Shown here piece by piece: positions 44,621 through 53,907 of a DNA stretch of 64,000 nt. Source of the DNA: Thalassospira sp. HJ (lineage in GTDB: Bacteria; Pseudomonadota; Alphaproteobacteria; Rhodospirillales; Thalassospiraceae); assembly GCF_000948415.1 (NCBI RefSeq), contig NZ_JYII01000010.1, forward strand, positions 310,001 to 374,000. The letters are read 5' to 3'. Both the position numbers and the translations under genes were made by a program. Under the pieces are notes generated by a model. The model worked only from the letters and a program-made list of their open reading frames with translations, did no database searches and had not been told where the DNA came from. Numbering within the stretch: the first letter of the stretch is position 1; each line of letters opens with the position of its first letter.

Positions 44621-45553
44621 ATGAGTCTTCGGTCTATTGTAAGCACTTTTTGCGGATTACTCCTAGTCGCATTTTCTGTGGCGGGTGCGCCCGCCTATGC
44701 CGATGGGGCGGTGGTCACGGTTGCTCATGCCCAAGGTGAGACGGATGTTCCATTGAAACCGCGAACTGTGCTGACCTTTGATTTGTCTGCACTTGATACA
44801 CTGAATGTTCTTGAAGAGCCTGTGGAAGGAATACCGGAAATCGCGCTGCCTGAAATATTGGCGCAATTTGGGGAATTGCCAAAAATTGGGTCTATGTTCG
44901 AACCTGATTTTGAGGCGATTAACGCCATGGAACCTGATCTGATCATCATTTCGGGTCGTGCAGCGCCAAAATTTGCCGAACTTTCCGCAATGGCACCAAC
45001 AATTGATTTGACTGTGCGGCAGGATCATTTCCTTGCAGATGTTTTTCGCAATATCCGGGTACTGGGCGCCATCTTTGATAAACCGGAAAAAGCGACCGCC
45101 GAAATTGAAGGTTTAAAAGAATCCATGGCCTCTTTGCAGGCTTTATCCGCAAAGGTGGGTAACGGATTGCTGATCATGACAAACGGCGCACGTATGAGCA
45201 CATATGGTCCGAATTCAAGGTTCGGAATCCTGTTTAATGAGTTTGGCGTCGTTCCCGCGGACGAGAATATTAAAGCCGGGAATCATGGGCAGCCGGTATC
45301 GTTTGAATATATTCTGGAAACCGATCCAGACTGGTTGTTCGTCATTGACCGCGATTCTGCCATTGGACAATCAGGCGCTGCTGCAGAGGCTTTGCTGGAC
45401 AATGACCTGATTCATCAAACGAATGCGTGGAAAAAAGACCAGATTGTCTATCTTGACTCTGCATCCTGGTATCTTGTGAATGCGGGTATCGAGTCACTTC
45501 ACCGCAATATCAAACAGTTGGCTCAGCGTTTTGTTGCTGTTTCCGGCAGTTAA
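44621..45553 (+). CDS. Siderophore-binding periplasmic protein (FatB/VctP-type)
   Basis: A 310-residue solute-binding protein of the ferric-siderophore class III type. The signal peptide is MSLRSIVSTFCGLLLVAFSV... with cleavage after AYA (about residue 27). Mature landmarks: KPRTVLTFDLSALDTLNVLE, EALPEILAQFGELPKIGSMF-type segment (EIALPEILAQFGELPKIG), EPDLIIISGRAAP and a long central helix, then DPDWLFVIDRDSAIGQ. ATG 44621 has AAGGTG upstream. It starts an operon of binding protein, two FecCD permeases and a FecE ATPase, which together import Fe-siderophore taken up by the TonB receptor. Confidence 0.93.
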   Translation: MSLRSIVSTFCGLLLVAFSVAGAPAYADGAVVTVAHAQGETDVPLKPRTVLTFDLSALDTLNVLEEPVEGIPEIALPEILAQFGELPKIGSMFEPDFEAINAMEPDLIIISGRAAPKFAELSAMAPTIDLTVRQDHFLADVFRNIRVLGAIFDKPEKATAEIEGLKESMASLQALSAKVGNGLLIMTNGARMSTYGPNSRFGILFNEFGVVPADENIKAGNHGQPVSFEYILETDPDWLFVIDRDSAIGQSGAAAEALLDNDLIHQTNAWKKDQIVYLDSASWYLVNAGIESLHRNIKQLAQRFVAVSGS

Positions 45554-45568
45554 CAAAGGTCGCTGATT

Positions 45569-46552
45569 TTGGCTGGTGCGGTTTTGCGGAAGAATATCTA
45601 CGTTATTGCATGTGTGGCGGTGGTGGCTTTGTCTGTCGCCAGCTTGTTTGTTGGTGTTGCCAACATCTCGCTGATCGATTTCCTTGATGGCAGGGTTAGT
45701 CAAACCGATTGGCTGGTTCTTCAAACCTCGCGAATTCCAAGAACTCTGGCGCTTGTCTTTGCCGGGACAAGTATGGCTGTCGCTGGTGCAATAATGCAGA
45801 TGCTGGCACGTAACAAGTTTGTTGAACCGGCGACAACCGGCACAGTCGAAGCAGCAGCGCTGGGGATGCTGGTGGTATTATTGTTTGCGCCTGATTTGCC
45901 GATTGTCGGAAAGATGCTGGTGGCGGGCGTATTTGCCCTTGCGGGCACGGGGCTGTTTTTGTGGTTGCTGACCAAAATACCATTGCGTTCCGTGGTCATC
46001 GTTCCATTGATCGGAATGATGTTGGGCGGGGTGATCAGTTCCTTTGCGGCGTTCATCGCCTATCGGTTTGATATGATGCAGGCCATGAATGTCTGGACCA
46101 GTGGCGATTTTTCGACAGTCTTGAGGGGAAGATACGAAGTGCTCTGGCTGGCCTTTGGGTTGGCGATCATCGCCTATCGCGGGGCAGACAAATTGACGAT
46201 GGCCGGTTTGGGACAGGAATTCTCGGTCAGTCTTGGATTGGATTATCGCAAGGTCATGACATTCGGGTTGGTGATTATCTCGCTTGTCACGGCATCTGTG
46301 GTCGTATCGGCCGGTATGATTCCGTTTGTCGGGCTGATCGTGCCCAATCTGGTCAGCCTTGCATTTGGCGACAATCTGAAAAAGACGCTGCCTTGGATCG
46401 CCTTGCTTGGCGCTGCAATTGTTTTGGTGTGCGATATCATTGGGCGTCTGATCATCGCACCTTTCGAGGTGCCGGTTGGTGCCGTTCTTGGTGTGATTGG
46501 AAGCCTGTTCTTCCTGTATCTGGTTTTGGGCAGAAACGCGTATGCCAGATAA
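45569..46552 (+). CDS. Siderophore ABC transporter permease (FecCD), first subunit
   Basis: A 327-residue permease of the BtuC/FecCD type with about nine hydrophobic segments. Family motifs: QTSRIPRTLALVFAGTSMAVAG (shown in part: RIPRTLALVFAGTSMAVAG), MQMLARNKFVEPATTGT, and the C-terminal AGMIPFVGLIVPNLVSL followed by a cytoplasmic GDN loop. The start is TTG with AAGG about nine bases upstream; no better codon exists. It overlaps the next permease gene by 11 bases, a sign of coupled translation. Confidence 0.93.
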   Translation: MAGAVLRKNIYVIACVAVVALSVASLFVGVANISLIDFLDGRVSQTDWLVLQTSRIPRTLALVFAGTSMAVAGAIMQMLARNKFVEPATTGTVEAAALGMLVVLLFAPDLPIVGKMLVAGVFALAGTGLFLWLLTKIPLRSVVIVPLIGMMLGGVISSFAAFIAYRFDMMQAMNVWTSGDFSTVLRGRYEVLWLAFGLAIIAYRGADKLTMAGLGQEFSVSLGLDYRKVMTFGLVIISLVTASVVVSAGMIPFVGLIVPNLVSLAFGDNLKKTLPWIALLGAAIVLVCDIIGRLIIAPFEVPVGAVLGVIGSLFFLYLVLGRNAYAR

Positions 46553-47534
46553 TGTGATGTCGCGAACCAAAACCATCAGGCGTCGAATTGGCCCAGGCAG
46601 AGTATTGATGATCTTGCTTTGTTTGGCATGTTTGTCCGCGATTGGCTTTATGACGATTGGGGCGCGTGGCAATTGGGCGTTCATTCTTGAATTTCGGGGA
46701 ACCAAGCTTCTGGCGCTTTTGCTTGTCGCTTATGCCGTTTCGGTTTCAACCGTCTTGTTTCAAACAGTTACCAGTAACCGAATTCTGACGCCTTCGATTA
46801 TGGGAATTGATGCGCTTTATGTGCTTTTACAAACTGTTCTGATTTTTGTCTTTGGGGCGCAGGCGATATCGGCGCTGGATCCGCAAATCAAGTTTCTGAT
46901 CGAGGCTGGCTGTCTGACTGTTTTTGCGTTGATCCTTTATCGTTTTTTATTCTTTGGTGTTTTTCGGGATGTGCACCTTCTTTTACTGAGCGGTTTGTTC
47001 TTCGGGCTTTTGTTCCGCAGTGTTTCAGGGTTGTTGCAGCGGATTATCGATCCCAATGATTTTGTCGTTTTGCAAGATAGCCTGTTTGCAAGCTTCAATA
47101 GTGTCGACAAATCTCTTTTTGGGGCGTCGGTTGCCGTGATTGTTTTGGTAAGCGCCATCGGGGCCAAGATATTCAGCCGCTTTGACGTCATGCTGTTGGG
47201 GCGCGGTAGCGCGATTTCACTTGGCGTCAATTACACTCGCACCGCAGTTATTATTCTGGCGCTTGCATCTGTTCTGGTGGCTGTGTCGACTGCCTTGGTT
47301 GGGCCGGTCACGTTCTTTGGTTTGCTGGTTGCAAATCTGGCTTACATCGTGCTGCCAGGGGCCAAGCACAAACATATTCTGCCTGGGTCGGTTTTGATCG
47401 CCTTTATTTGCTTGTCGTCCGGGCAATTGGTGCTTGAGAAGTTGTTTGATTTCAACACAGCATTGGCAATCTTGATCGAGTTTGCAGGCGGATTGTTCTT
47501 TATCGGGCTTATTTTGCGCAGAGGTGTTCGGTGA
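46542..47534 (+). CDS. Siderophore ABC transporter permease (FecCD), second subunit
   Basis: A 330-residue FecCD-type permease with about nine hydrophobic segments. Landmarks: GTKLLALLLVAYAVSVSTVLFQ, ILTPSIMGIDALYVLLQ and VGPVTFFGLLVANLAYIVLP, which are the usual R-L/G-A-x-L-A-x-x-G-x-x-x-Q, P-x-x-L-G and P-F-x-G-L-x-x-P regions in diverged form, as in VctG/FatC proteins. ATG 46542 lies inside the previous gene and gives MPDNVMSRTK. Its stop overlaps the GTG of the ATPase gene. Confidence 0.93.
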   Translation: MPDNVMSRTKTIRRRIGPGRVLMILLCLACLSAIGFMTIGARGNWAFILEFRGTKLLALLLVAYAVSVSTVLFQTVTSNRILTPSIMGIDALYVLLQTVLIFVFGAQAISALDPQIKFLIEAGCLTVFALILYRFLFFGVFRDVHLLLLSGLFFGLLFRSVSGLLQRIIDPNDFVVLQDSLFASFNSVDKSLFGASVAVIVLVSAIGAKIFSRFDVMLLGRGSAISLGVNYTRTAVIILALASVLVAVSTALVGPVTFFGLLVANLAYIVLPGAKHKHILPGSVLIAFICLSSGQLVLEKLFDFNTALAILIEFAGGLFFIGLILRRGVR

Positions 47535-48292
47535 TTAATGTACGCAATGCGACCAAGTCGTATGATGGAACCCTCGTGGTTGATGATGTGACACTTGGTT
47601 TAAAGCGGAACGGGCTGACGTCAATCATTGGCCCAAATGGTGCGGGAAAATCCACATTGCTGTCCATGATTGCCAGACTGGTAAACATGGATGATGGCAA
47701 AATCACAGTAGATGGGGTGGATATCGCGACCGCCGATAGCCTTGAGTTGGCAAAACGCTTGGCCGTGCTGCGTCAGGATAACCATATGACTGCGCGACTT
47801 ACCGTGCGCGATCTGGTTGCCTTTGGCAGGTATCCCCACAGCAAGGGCCGCACGAATGAGAATGATCTGGAACATGTCAATCGTGCGCTTGCATATCTTG
47901 GCTTGACTGATCTGTCGGGCCGTTTTCTTGACCAGCTATCGGGTGGGCAACGGCAGCGTGCTTTTGTCGCAATGACGTTGTGTCAGGATACAGACTACAT
48001 GCTGTTTGACGAACCGTTGAACAATCTTGATATCCATCATGCTGTTTCAATGATGAAACTGTTCCGGCAGGCCGCACGCGATTTTGGAAAGACGGTTGTT
48101 GTCGTTATTCACGATATCAATTTTGCATCATGCTATTCAGATCATATTATCGCTATGAAGGATGGCAAGGTGGCTGAGCAGGGATCGCCAGATCAGATCA
48201 TTGATGCCGGTATTCTTACCGACATTTATAATACGTCGTTTCAGGTCCAAAATATTAACGGGCAAATGATCGCAACCTATTACGGCATATAG
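47531..48292 (+). CDS. Siderophore ABC transporter ATPase (FecE/VctC type)
   Basis: A 253-residue ATPase. Walker A is GPNGAGKSTLL (residues 35-45), the Q-loop LRQDNHMTARLTVRDLVAFG is typical for iron-siderophore importers, the signature is [13 protein letters not shown] and Walker B YMLFDEPLNNLD. The start is GTG in a GTGA overlap with the permease stop. It energises the two FecCD subunits. The 246-base gap after it carries only hairpins (see below) before the convergent kinase gene. Confidence 0.95.
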   Translation: MINVRNATKSYDGTLVVDDVTLGLKRNGLTSIIGPNGAGKSTLLSMIARLVNMDDGKITVDGVDIATADSLELAKRLAVLRQDNHMTARLTVRDLVAFGRYPHSKGRTNENDLEHVNRALAYLGLTDLSGRFLDQLSGGQRQRAFVAMTLCQDTDYMLFDEPLNNLDIHHAVSMMKLFRQAARDFGKTVVVVIHDINFASCYSDHIIAMKDGKVAEQGSPDQIIDAGILTDIYNTSFQVQNINGQMIATYYGI

Positions 48293-48466
48293 ATCCGGGA
48301 CCGGTGTCGGCATCCTCTCTAATTCTCAGATTTTTTCGCATCACTGTGCCCGCAGCAAGCGGGCAAAACGATTGCCGATGTGATGCGTCGGGTTGGTTCA
48401 TCGCATGGGATGACAGACTTGTATACTCTATAATAATCATATTTTAATATTATTACTTAATCTGGC

Positions 48467-48508
48467 CATCATCAATCATCAGACTTTTATCGTTGGTGAT
48501 TGTTGATG
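48467..48508. other. Imperfect hairpin in the convergent gap
   Basis: CATCATCAATCATC (48467-48480) pairs with GGTGATTGTTGATG (48495-48508) with two mismatches around a 14-base loop. A shorter stem GCCCGC-AGCAA-GCGGGC lies at about 48347-48363. Neither has a clear T-run, but both lie between two converging operons, where transcription should end. Confidence 0.35.
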
Positions 48509-48538
48509 AGGGTTGCCGGCTCGAATTCTGCCCTTACT

Positions 48539-49888
48539 CTAGGTAGTGAGTTTGCCATCCCGCAAAGAAATGAAATAGTCGTCCTTACCGATTTGACCGC
48601 CCTTGAGAGCGATTTCCAGTTGGGTTCCATCATTGTGAAAGGCATTGCACAAAGGGGACCCAGGTGTTTGCGGTATCGGATGACGCAGGGTCAAGGCGTA
48701 GATGTTCATTTCGCTTAGAGCCAGGCTGGAAGTATCACCACCGGCAATAATGGCACGTTCCAACTGATGTTCGCGGATCAATCTGTCAAGCAGGCCCCCA
48801 AGGTGGCGCCCGGCGACGTCCGCAGAAGCGGCTTGAGCATTGGTGACAGTTTCAGGGCCGCGGGCTGTATAAATGATCGGGCTTTTGCCATTCTTTAGGT
48901 GTTTCGAGGCAGAAGTTGCAGCTTGTTCAAGGGCAAGCTCGGTTCCTTGCCCGGAAATCAAGGCATGATAGTCAATCGGGACGCCTGCAAAATTCTCTGA
49001 CAGGGCCATTTCGATCTGATTTGACGTTGTTGAAGAGCAACTCCCCGACACAACAGCAATGCGGTCAAGTTTTTTGGGGCGGGAAATTTGCGGTCCCGGT
49101 CCAATGAGGCCAGCCTGCTGCCATGCCCGCAGCAAAGCATACTCAACACCTGATGATCCAACTGCGAACGGGCCCAATGATTTACGAAAAACATGCAAAA
49201 ACGTGCCAGCGGCCGCCTGACCTTGATCATCGTAAATATCAAGAAGAAGGCATTGTTGTTCTGGGAGTGTGTTTTTCGCCCCGTGTTCGTCGGACGCCTC
49301 ACCAAGCAGGGTTTTCATTTGATCAGCAGTTACGCAGGTTGACGACAACGAGCTCTGTCGGCCCAGATGGACCAGCAGGTCAGATTCCGTCATCGGTGTT
49401 GCGGGGTGCTGGCTCATGACCGGGTGACGGTCAATGCGATAGGTCTGGTCGCGATATGCGGCAAACAGATGCCCGAAGAAGGTATATCGGCGAAGCTGGG
49501 GTGCACCGACAATCAATGGAACTTGCTTTTGGTCAAACACGGTTCTGCCGATTTCTATGGCACGTCCGATTGATCCCTGATGGGGGGCACTGTCGAAAGT
49601 GGAGCATGTTTTATAATGACAGTGTTTTGCGTTCAGACGCTGCAACCAGCGGAAAATATCAGGTAGATTGTCATCCATCCATTCGGGGGGCTGGCTTCGG
49701 CTGATCCCTGCCAGACCAACGGCGCTGCAGTTTTTAAACTGTTCAATGTGATGTGCTTCGGGGATGCGGGTAAACAAAACGGTTTCAATACCGTTTGAAG
49801 ACAGTGCCTCCATAACGTCGGTGGAGCCGGTAAAGTCATCCCCGTAAAAGGAGAGAAACAGATCCTGAGCGAATGAAGTGTTGGACAT
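48539..49888 (-). CDS. oiaK: Four-carbon acid sugar kinase family, 3-oxo-isoapionate kinase-like
   Basis: A 449-residue kinase of the DUF1537 family. The N-terminal domain has FYGDDFTGSTDVMEAL, the conserved 'DDxTGS' acid-sugar site, and the C-terminal domain has VVSGSCSSTTSNQIEMAL and AIIAGGDTSSLALS, the ATP-binding 'GGxTS' motif. Family members phosphorylate tetronates and related oxo acids. In D-apiose catabolism OiaK phosphorylates 3-oxo-isoapionate before a RuBisCO-like protein acts. Here the gene lies directly after such a RuBisCO-like gene (overlapping by the TTGATCATG region) and opposite the ApnO-like gene, which supports this specific role. Start ATG 49888; a TTG six bases earlier is possible. 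Confidence 0.85.
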   Translation of the reverse strand: MSNTSFAQDLFLSFYGDDFTGSTDVMEALSSNGIETVLFTRIPEAHHIEQFKNCSAVGLAGISRSQPPEWMDDNLPDIFRWLQRLNAKHCHYKTCSTFDSAPHQGSIGRAIEIGRTVFDQKQVPLIVGAPQLRRYTFFGHLFAAYRDQTYRIDRHPVMSQHPATPMTESDLLVHLGRQSSLSSTCVTADQMKTLLGEASDEHGAKNTLPEQQCLLLDIYDDQGQAAAGTFLHVFRKSLGPFAVGSSGVEYALLRAWQQAGLIGPGPQISRPKKLDRIAVVSGSCSSTTSNQIEMALSENFAGVPIDYHALISGQGTELALEQAATSASKHLKNGKSPIIYTARGPETVTNAQAASADVAGRHLGGLLDRLIREHQLERAIIAGGDTSSLALSEMNIYALTLRHPIPQTPGSPLCNAFHNDGTQLEIALKGGQIGKDDYFISLRDGKLTT

Positions 49889-49890
49889 GA

Positions 49891-51138
49891 TCAATTTTTC
49901 CGGAAAGTCGAAAGCGCAAGGCGGAGTTCTTTATGGTCTTTGGCAAATTCATCAACAGGGATGCCTTGAACTGCGGCGGCAGCGGCCTGCTGAATGCTGG
50001 CGACGCCACCTGCAACACCACCGGGATGGCCGATGATCCCGCCACCTGCGCAATAGATGAAGTCAGTGTGACCAAGTGCGGTGATGGTCTGTTCCATTTG
50101 CACTGCAGTCTGGCCAGATGAGAAAACCGGCATTGCTTGATACGTTTGATTGGGGGTCACATTTTCACCAAGCGCGCGGGCTGATTCCATGACCGTCTCG
50201 TCACTTTCAGTGAATTTGTTGGCGATCCCGTTGACATGCAGATGATCAGCGCCAGCCAACCGCCAGAATTTTTGCCAGGCGCGAAACGAAATACCGATGT
50301 CCGGAGATCTTGAGAAAAGACCCCACCCGTTGCGATGACAATGCAGCGGAAGCGCGGCGTGCGTACGAATGGCACTTAGCCCTGCCAGTCCGATCGAAAA
50401 GAGGCTGACCATGATACATGTACCGCCCAGTTCGTGTACCAGATCGGCATTGCGTTTCATCTCGTCGACCTCGCCTGTGATGTTAAAGGCATACATCGGC
50501 TTCTTGCCGGTACGGTCGGCATAGTCATTGATGACCCGCATGACCTTCCGGGCGCGTTCGGGGAACGGGCAGTGTGGGCCATTTCCCTGCAATTCATCAT
50601 CCTTGATGAAATCGATTCCACCTTCGATCAATTGAAGGACAAGTTGCGCGGTTTCATCTGGTGACAGCCCGACACTGGGTTTGATGATGGTGCCGATCAT
50701 CGGACCGTTGGAAACACCGGCAAGATCAAGAGTGCCCTTGCGCCCGAATGCAGGGCCGGGATAGGCCTGCGAAAATGCATCCGGGAAATCGACGTCAATC
50801 AAACGCAATGCCGATACATCTGCCAGTTCGAACAGATTGCCTGCGACTGTCGCAAGCACATTGGTAAGCGATGTGCCCATATTGTCCAAAGGCCAGGACA
50901 GCGTGATAACCCCGCGTGAATACTGTGATCCCTGCGTTCGCGTGGGCAGAGATGGTAAGGCTGATTGCGACCGTTCCTCGATGAGTTCAACCCGGGCACC
51001 GGATCGTTGGCGCAATGCGTCTGTTTCCCCGGCAAGTTTCAAAAAAGTTCCCGATGATTGTTCGCCAGCAATGACTTTGGCAGCGTGGTCAAGGCTTTTG
51101 GGGCTTTCAACCTCGTACTGGGCGCGCAGTCTTTCCAT
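49891..51138 (-). CDS. RuBisCO-like protein, 3-oxo-isoapionate-4-phosphate processing
   Basis: A 415-residue RuBisCO large-chain-like protein. The region around the first active-site Lys is GTIIKPSVGLS (K153), and the carbamylated Lys with its metal ligands appears as GGIDFIKDDE (K179, D181, E182). Then come HCHRNGWGLFS, GADHLHVNGIANK and CAGGGIIGHPGGVAGG. In D-apiose pathways two RuBisCO-like enzymes act on 3-oxo-isoapionate 4-phosphate: a decarboxylase (OiaX) giving L-erythrulose phosphate, and a transcarboxylase/hydrolase (OiaT) giving 3-phosphoglycerate and glycolate. Which one this is cannot be decided from motifs. ATG 51138 is fixed by an AGGAGG site; longer versions start in the divergent promoter. 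Confidence 0.88.
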   Translation of the reverse strand: MERLRAQYEVESPKSLDHAAKVIAGEQSSGTFLKLAGETDALRQRSGARVELIEERSQSALPSLPTRTQGSQYSRGVITLSWPLDNMGTSLTNVLATVAGNLFELADVSALRLIDVDFPDAFSQAYPGPAFGRKGTLDLAGVSNGPMIGTIIKPSVGLSPDETAQLVLQLIEGGIDFIKDDELQGNGPHCPFPERARKVMRVINDYADRTGKKPMYAFNITGEVDEMKRNADLVHELGGTCIMVSLFSIGLAGLSAIRTHAALPLHCHRNGWGLFSRSPDIGISFRAWQKFWRLAGADHLHVNGIANKFTESDETVMESARALGENVTPNQTYQAMPVFSSGQTAVQMEQTITALGHTDFIYCAGGGIIGHPGGVAGGVASIQQAAAAAVQGIPVDEFAKDHKELRLALSTFRKN

Positions 51139-51269
51139 TGGTGTAGTCCTCCTGACGGTCAATCTTCTTTGAATTGAGATCATAATTATCATCTCATCAT
51201 ACCAGTTGACAATATGATGAATGTCGGTAATTCTCGTTTCAACAAACAAAAACACCAACAGGAGGAAGC
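51139..51269. promoter_or_regulatory. Divergent promoter of the apiose module with candidate operator
   Basis: The 131-base gap separates the RuBisCO-like and ApnO-like operons. TCATCAT (51194-51200) and ATGATGA (51214-51220) are inverted arms around 13 bases, and the interior contains TTGACA (51206-51211) on the plus strand, while the minus strand reads TTGTCA-N16-GATAAT. So back-to-back promoters overlap one palindrome, a good place for the GntR/FadR-type regulator encoded at the end of the module. Strong ribosome-binding sites face both ways (AGGAGG and GGAGGA). Confidence 0.55.
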
Positions 51270-52094
51270 ATGAAGATCGCGTTGATCGGTGCCGGTGGCA
51301 AAATGGGGGTTCGGCTTTCGGCCAATCTCAAGGGCTCGCGCTTTGATGTTGCACATGTCGAAATTACCGAAGCCGGGCAGGCCCGCCTCAAGGATGCGGT
51401 TGGTGTCAGTTGTGTTGCGCTAGATGATGCTTTGGCCGGTGCACGTGCCGTTATTCTTGCTGTTCCAGATACAGCGATAAAGGCCGTTTCACATGGCCTG
51501 ATCGACAAGGTTGCACCTGGCACCATGATTATTGCACTTGATGCGGCTGCACCCTTTGCAGGCCATTTCCCAAAGCGCGATGATGTGACCTATTTCGTTA
51601 CACATCCTTGTCATCCGCCAATTTTCAATGAAGAAACAGACATGGTCGCCAAGCGCGACTATTTCGGTGGTGTTGCGGCAAGACAGGCTATTGTCAGCGC
51701 CTTGATGCAGGGGCCTGAAGAGGACTTTGCGCTTGGCGAAGAGATTGCAAAGGTAATTTTCCAGCCGATTCTCAGGTCTCATCGCGTGTCAGTTGATGAA
51801 ATGGCCCTGCTGGAGCCGGGGTTGTCCGAAACGGTTTGTGCTACCTTGCTGGTTGTCATGAAAGAGGCGCTTGACGAGGTCGTGCGCCGGGGCGTGAATG
51901 AGCAGGCAGCACGTGACTTCCTTTTGGGGCATCTTAATATTCTTGGTGCCGTTGTTATGGGCGAAATACAGGGTGAATTCTCTGATGCGTGTAACAAGGC
52001 GATCAATAACGGAAAGCCACGCTTGATGCGTGATGACTGGATCGGGGTATTCGAACCGGACGAAATCAAAGAAAGTATCCGTCGGATCACCTGA
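51270..52094 (+). CDS. apnO: D-apionate oxidoisomerase-like dehydrogenase
   Basis: A 274-residue protein with a Rossmann start IGAGGKMGVRLSANL (residues 5-19), AVILAVPDTAIKAVS, then a helical C-terminal domain (DEMALLEPGLSETVCATLLV, ending DAINNGK-like DACNKAINNGKPRL) of the phosphogluconate-dehydrogenase-like PF16896 type. ApnO enzymes with this architecture oxidise and isomerise D-apionate to 3-oxo-isoapionate with NAD. GGAGGA lies three bases before the ATG. The kinase and RuBisCO-like protein that would use its product are encoded on the other side of the shared promoter. Confidence 0.85.
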   Translation: MKIALIGAGGKMGVRLSANLKGSRFDVAHVEITEAGQARLKDAVGVSCVALDDALAGARAVILAVPDTAIKAVSHGLIDKVAPGTMIIALDAAAPFAGHFPKRDDVTYFVTHPCHPPIFNEETDMVAKRDYFGGVAARQAIVSALMQGPEEDFALGEEIAKVIFQPILRSHRVSVDEMALLEPGLSETVCATLLVVMKEALDEVVRRGVNEQAARDFLLGHLNILGAVVMGEIQGEFSDACNKAINNGKPRLMRDDWIGVFEPDEIKESIRRIT

Positions 52095-52097
52095 TAA

Positions 52098-53117
<1,020 letters not shown>

Positions 53118-53244
53118 GTGAGCAACCACGGCAGTATATGTCGTCGCTCGCGATCTTTTGTGCCGGATGGGCGGGGCGCAGCTTGGGCTGCGTTCCCCGC
53201 TCACCGCAGAGATTGAGTTGTGCAATCTTCTGAAGGAGGCCAGC

Positions 53245-53907
53245 TTGAAGCGCATTGGGCCAATGATAAAATTGCTTCTGCTTTTGCCTTTGGTGTTCTC
53301 GGTTGAGGCATGCCAACTGGTAAAGAACGATGTTGAAAATGATAATAAGGCAACTGTTTCAGGTTCGTCTTATCGAGATATGCCTGCCCTGGTGGAGGGT
53401 ATTTGGGAAGATCGGGTTGTTCCGCACCTTGAGAGTTCGGGGGCTGATTTCGCTGACATTTTGGCAGGGCTTGGGGACGACCTTGATGCCGCCGGTGCCT
53501 CTTTTGGATATCGTCCATCCAGCGAGGGCAGCCCGTGGAACTTTGCCACCCGGATTGAGGGTGAAATCGTCGCGGCAAAAACAGACACGCGGGCAGCGAC
53601 CGCAGATGTTGATATCGATGGGGATGGGCGTGCAGACGCCGTCATACAGCTTGGCCCGGTCATCCGTGGTACGACGTTGCGTGATGTTTTGCCATTCTTC
53701 GATTTTACGTCCTTCACAGATCAGATTGAGTTTGCGCAGTTGTCGCGTGCTCTAAATACCAAGGCCTTTGAAACTGCTTTGGCCGATCTGCCGCGTGAGG
53801 GCCTGGTCGGTAAATCTGTTGCTGCCACCGGCGCATTTACAATGCGAAAACCCGACGACACCGTTCTGATTACCCCGGTTGAAATCGAGGTGACCGGCAA
53901 TGAATGA
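53245..53907 (+). CDS. DUF2291-family lipoprotein linked to the sugar importer
   Basis: A 220-residue lipoprotein. A TTG start at 53245 is preferred because a perfect AAGGAGG lies five bases before it; the result MKRIGPMIKLLLLLPLVFSV ends in a lipobox-like SVEAC with Cys24 as the anchor. The body matches DUF2291: WNFATRIEGEIVAAKTDTRA, DVDIDGDGRADAVIQLGPVI and RGTTLRDVLPFFDF. The family is regularly encoded with ribose-type ABC transporters, but its role is unknown. It overlaps the start of the ATPase gene by 8 bases. Confidence 0.88.
   Translation: MKRIGPMIKLLLLLPLVFSVEACQLVKNDVENDNKATVSGSSYRDMPALVEGIWEDRVVPHLESSGADFADILAGLGDDLDAAGASFGYRPSSEGSPWNFATRIEGEIVAAKTDTRAATADVDIDGDGRADAVIQLGPVIRGTTLRDVLPFFDFTSFTDQIEFAQLSRALNTKAFETALADLPREGLVGKSVAATGAFTMRKPDDTVLITPVEIEVTGNE

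Noticed and set aside
45878-46705. Minus-strand open frame of 275 codons opposite the FecCD permeases
   Set aside because: Antisense shadow of two certain permease genes; low-complexity and basic, no motif.
49891-51138. True RuBisCO and carbon fixation
   Set aside because: The protein is 415 residues, is diverged around loop 6, has no small subunit or phosphoribulokinase nearby, and lies in a sugar-acid catabolic operon.
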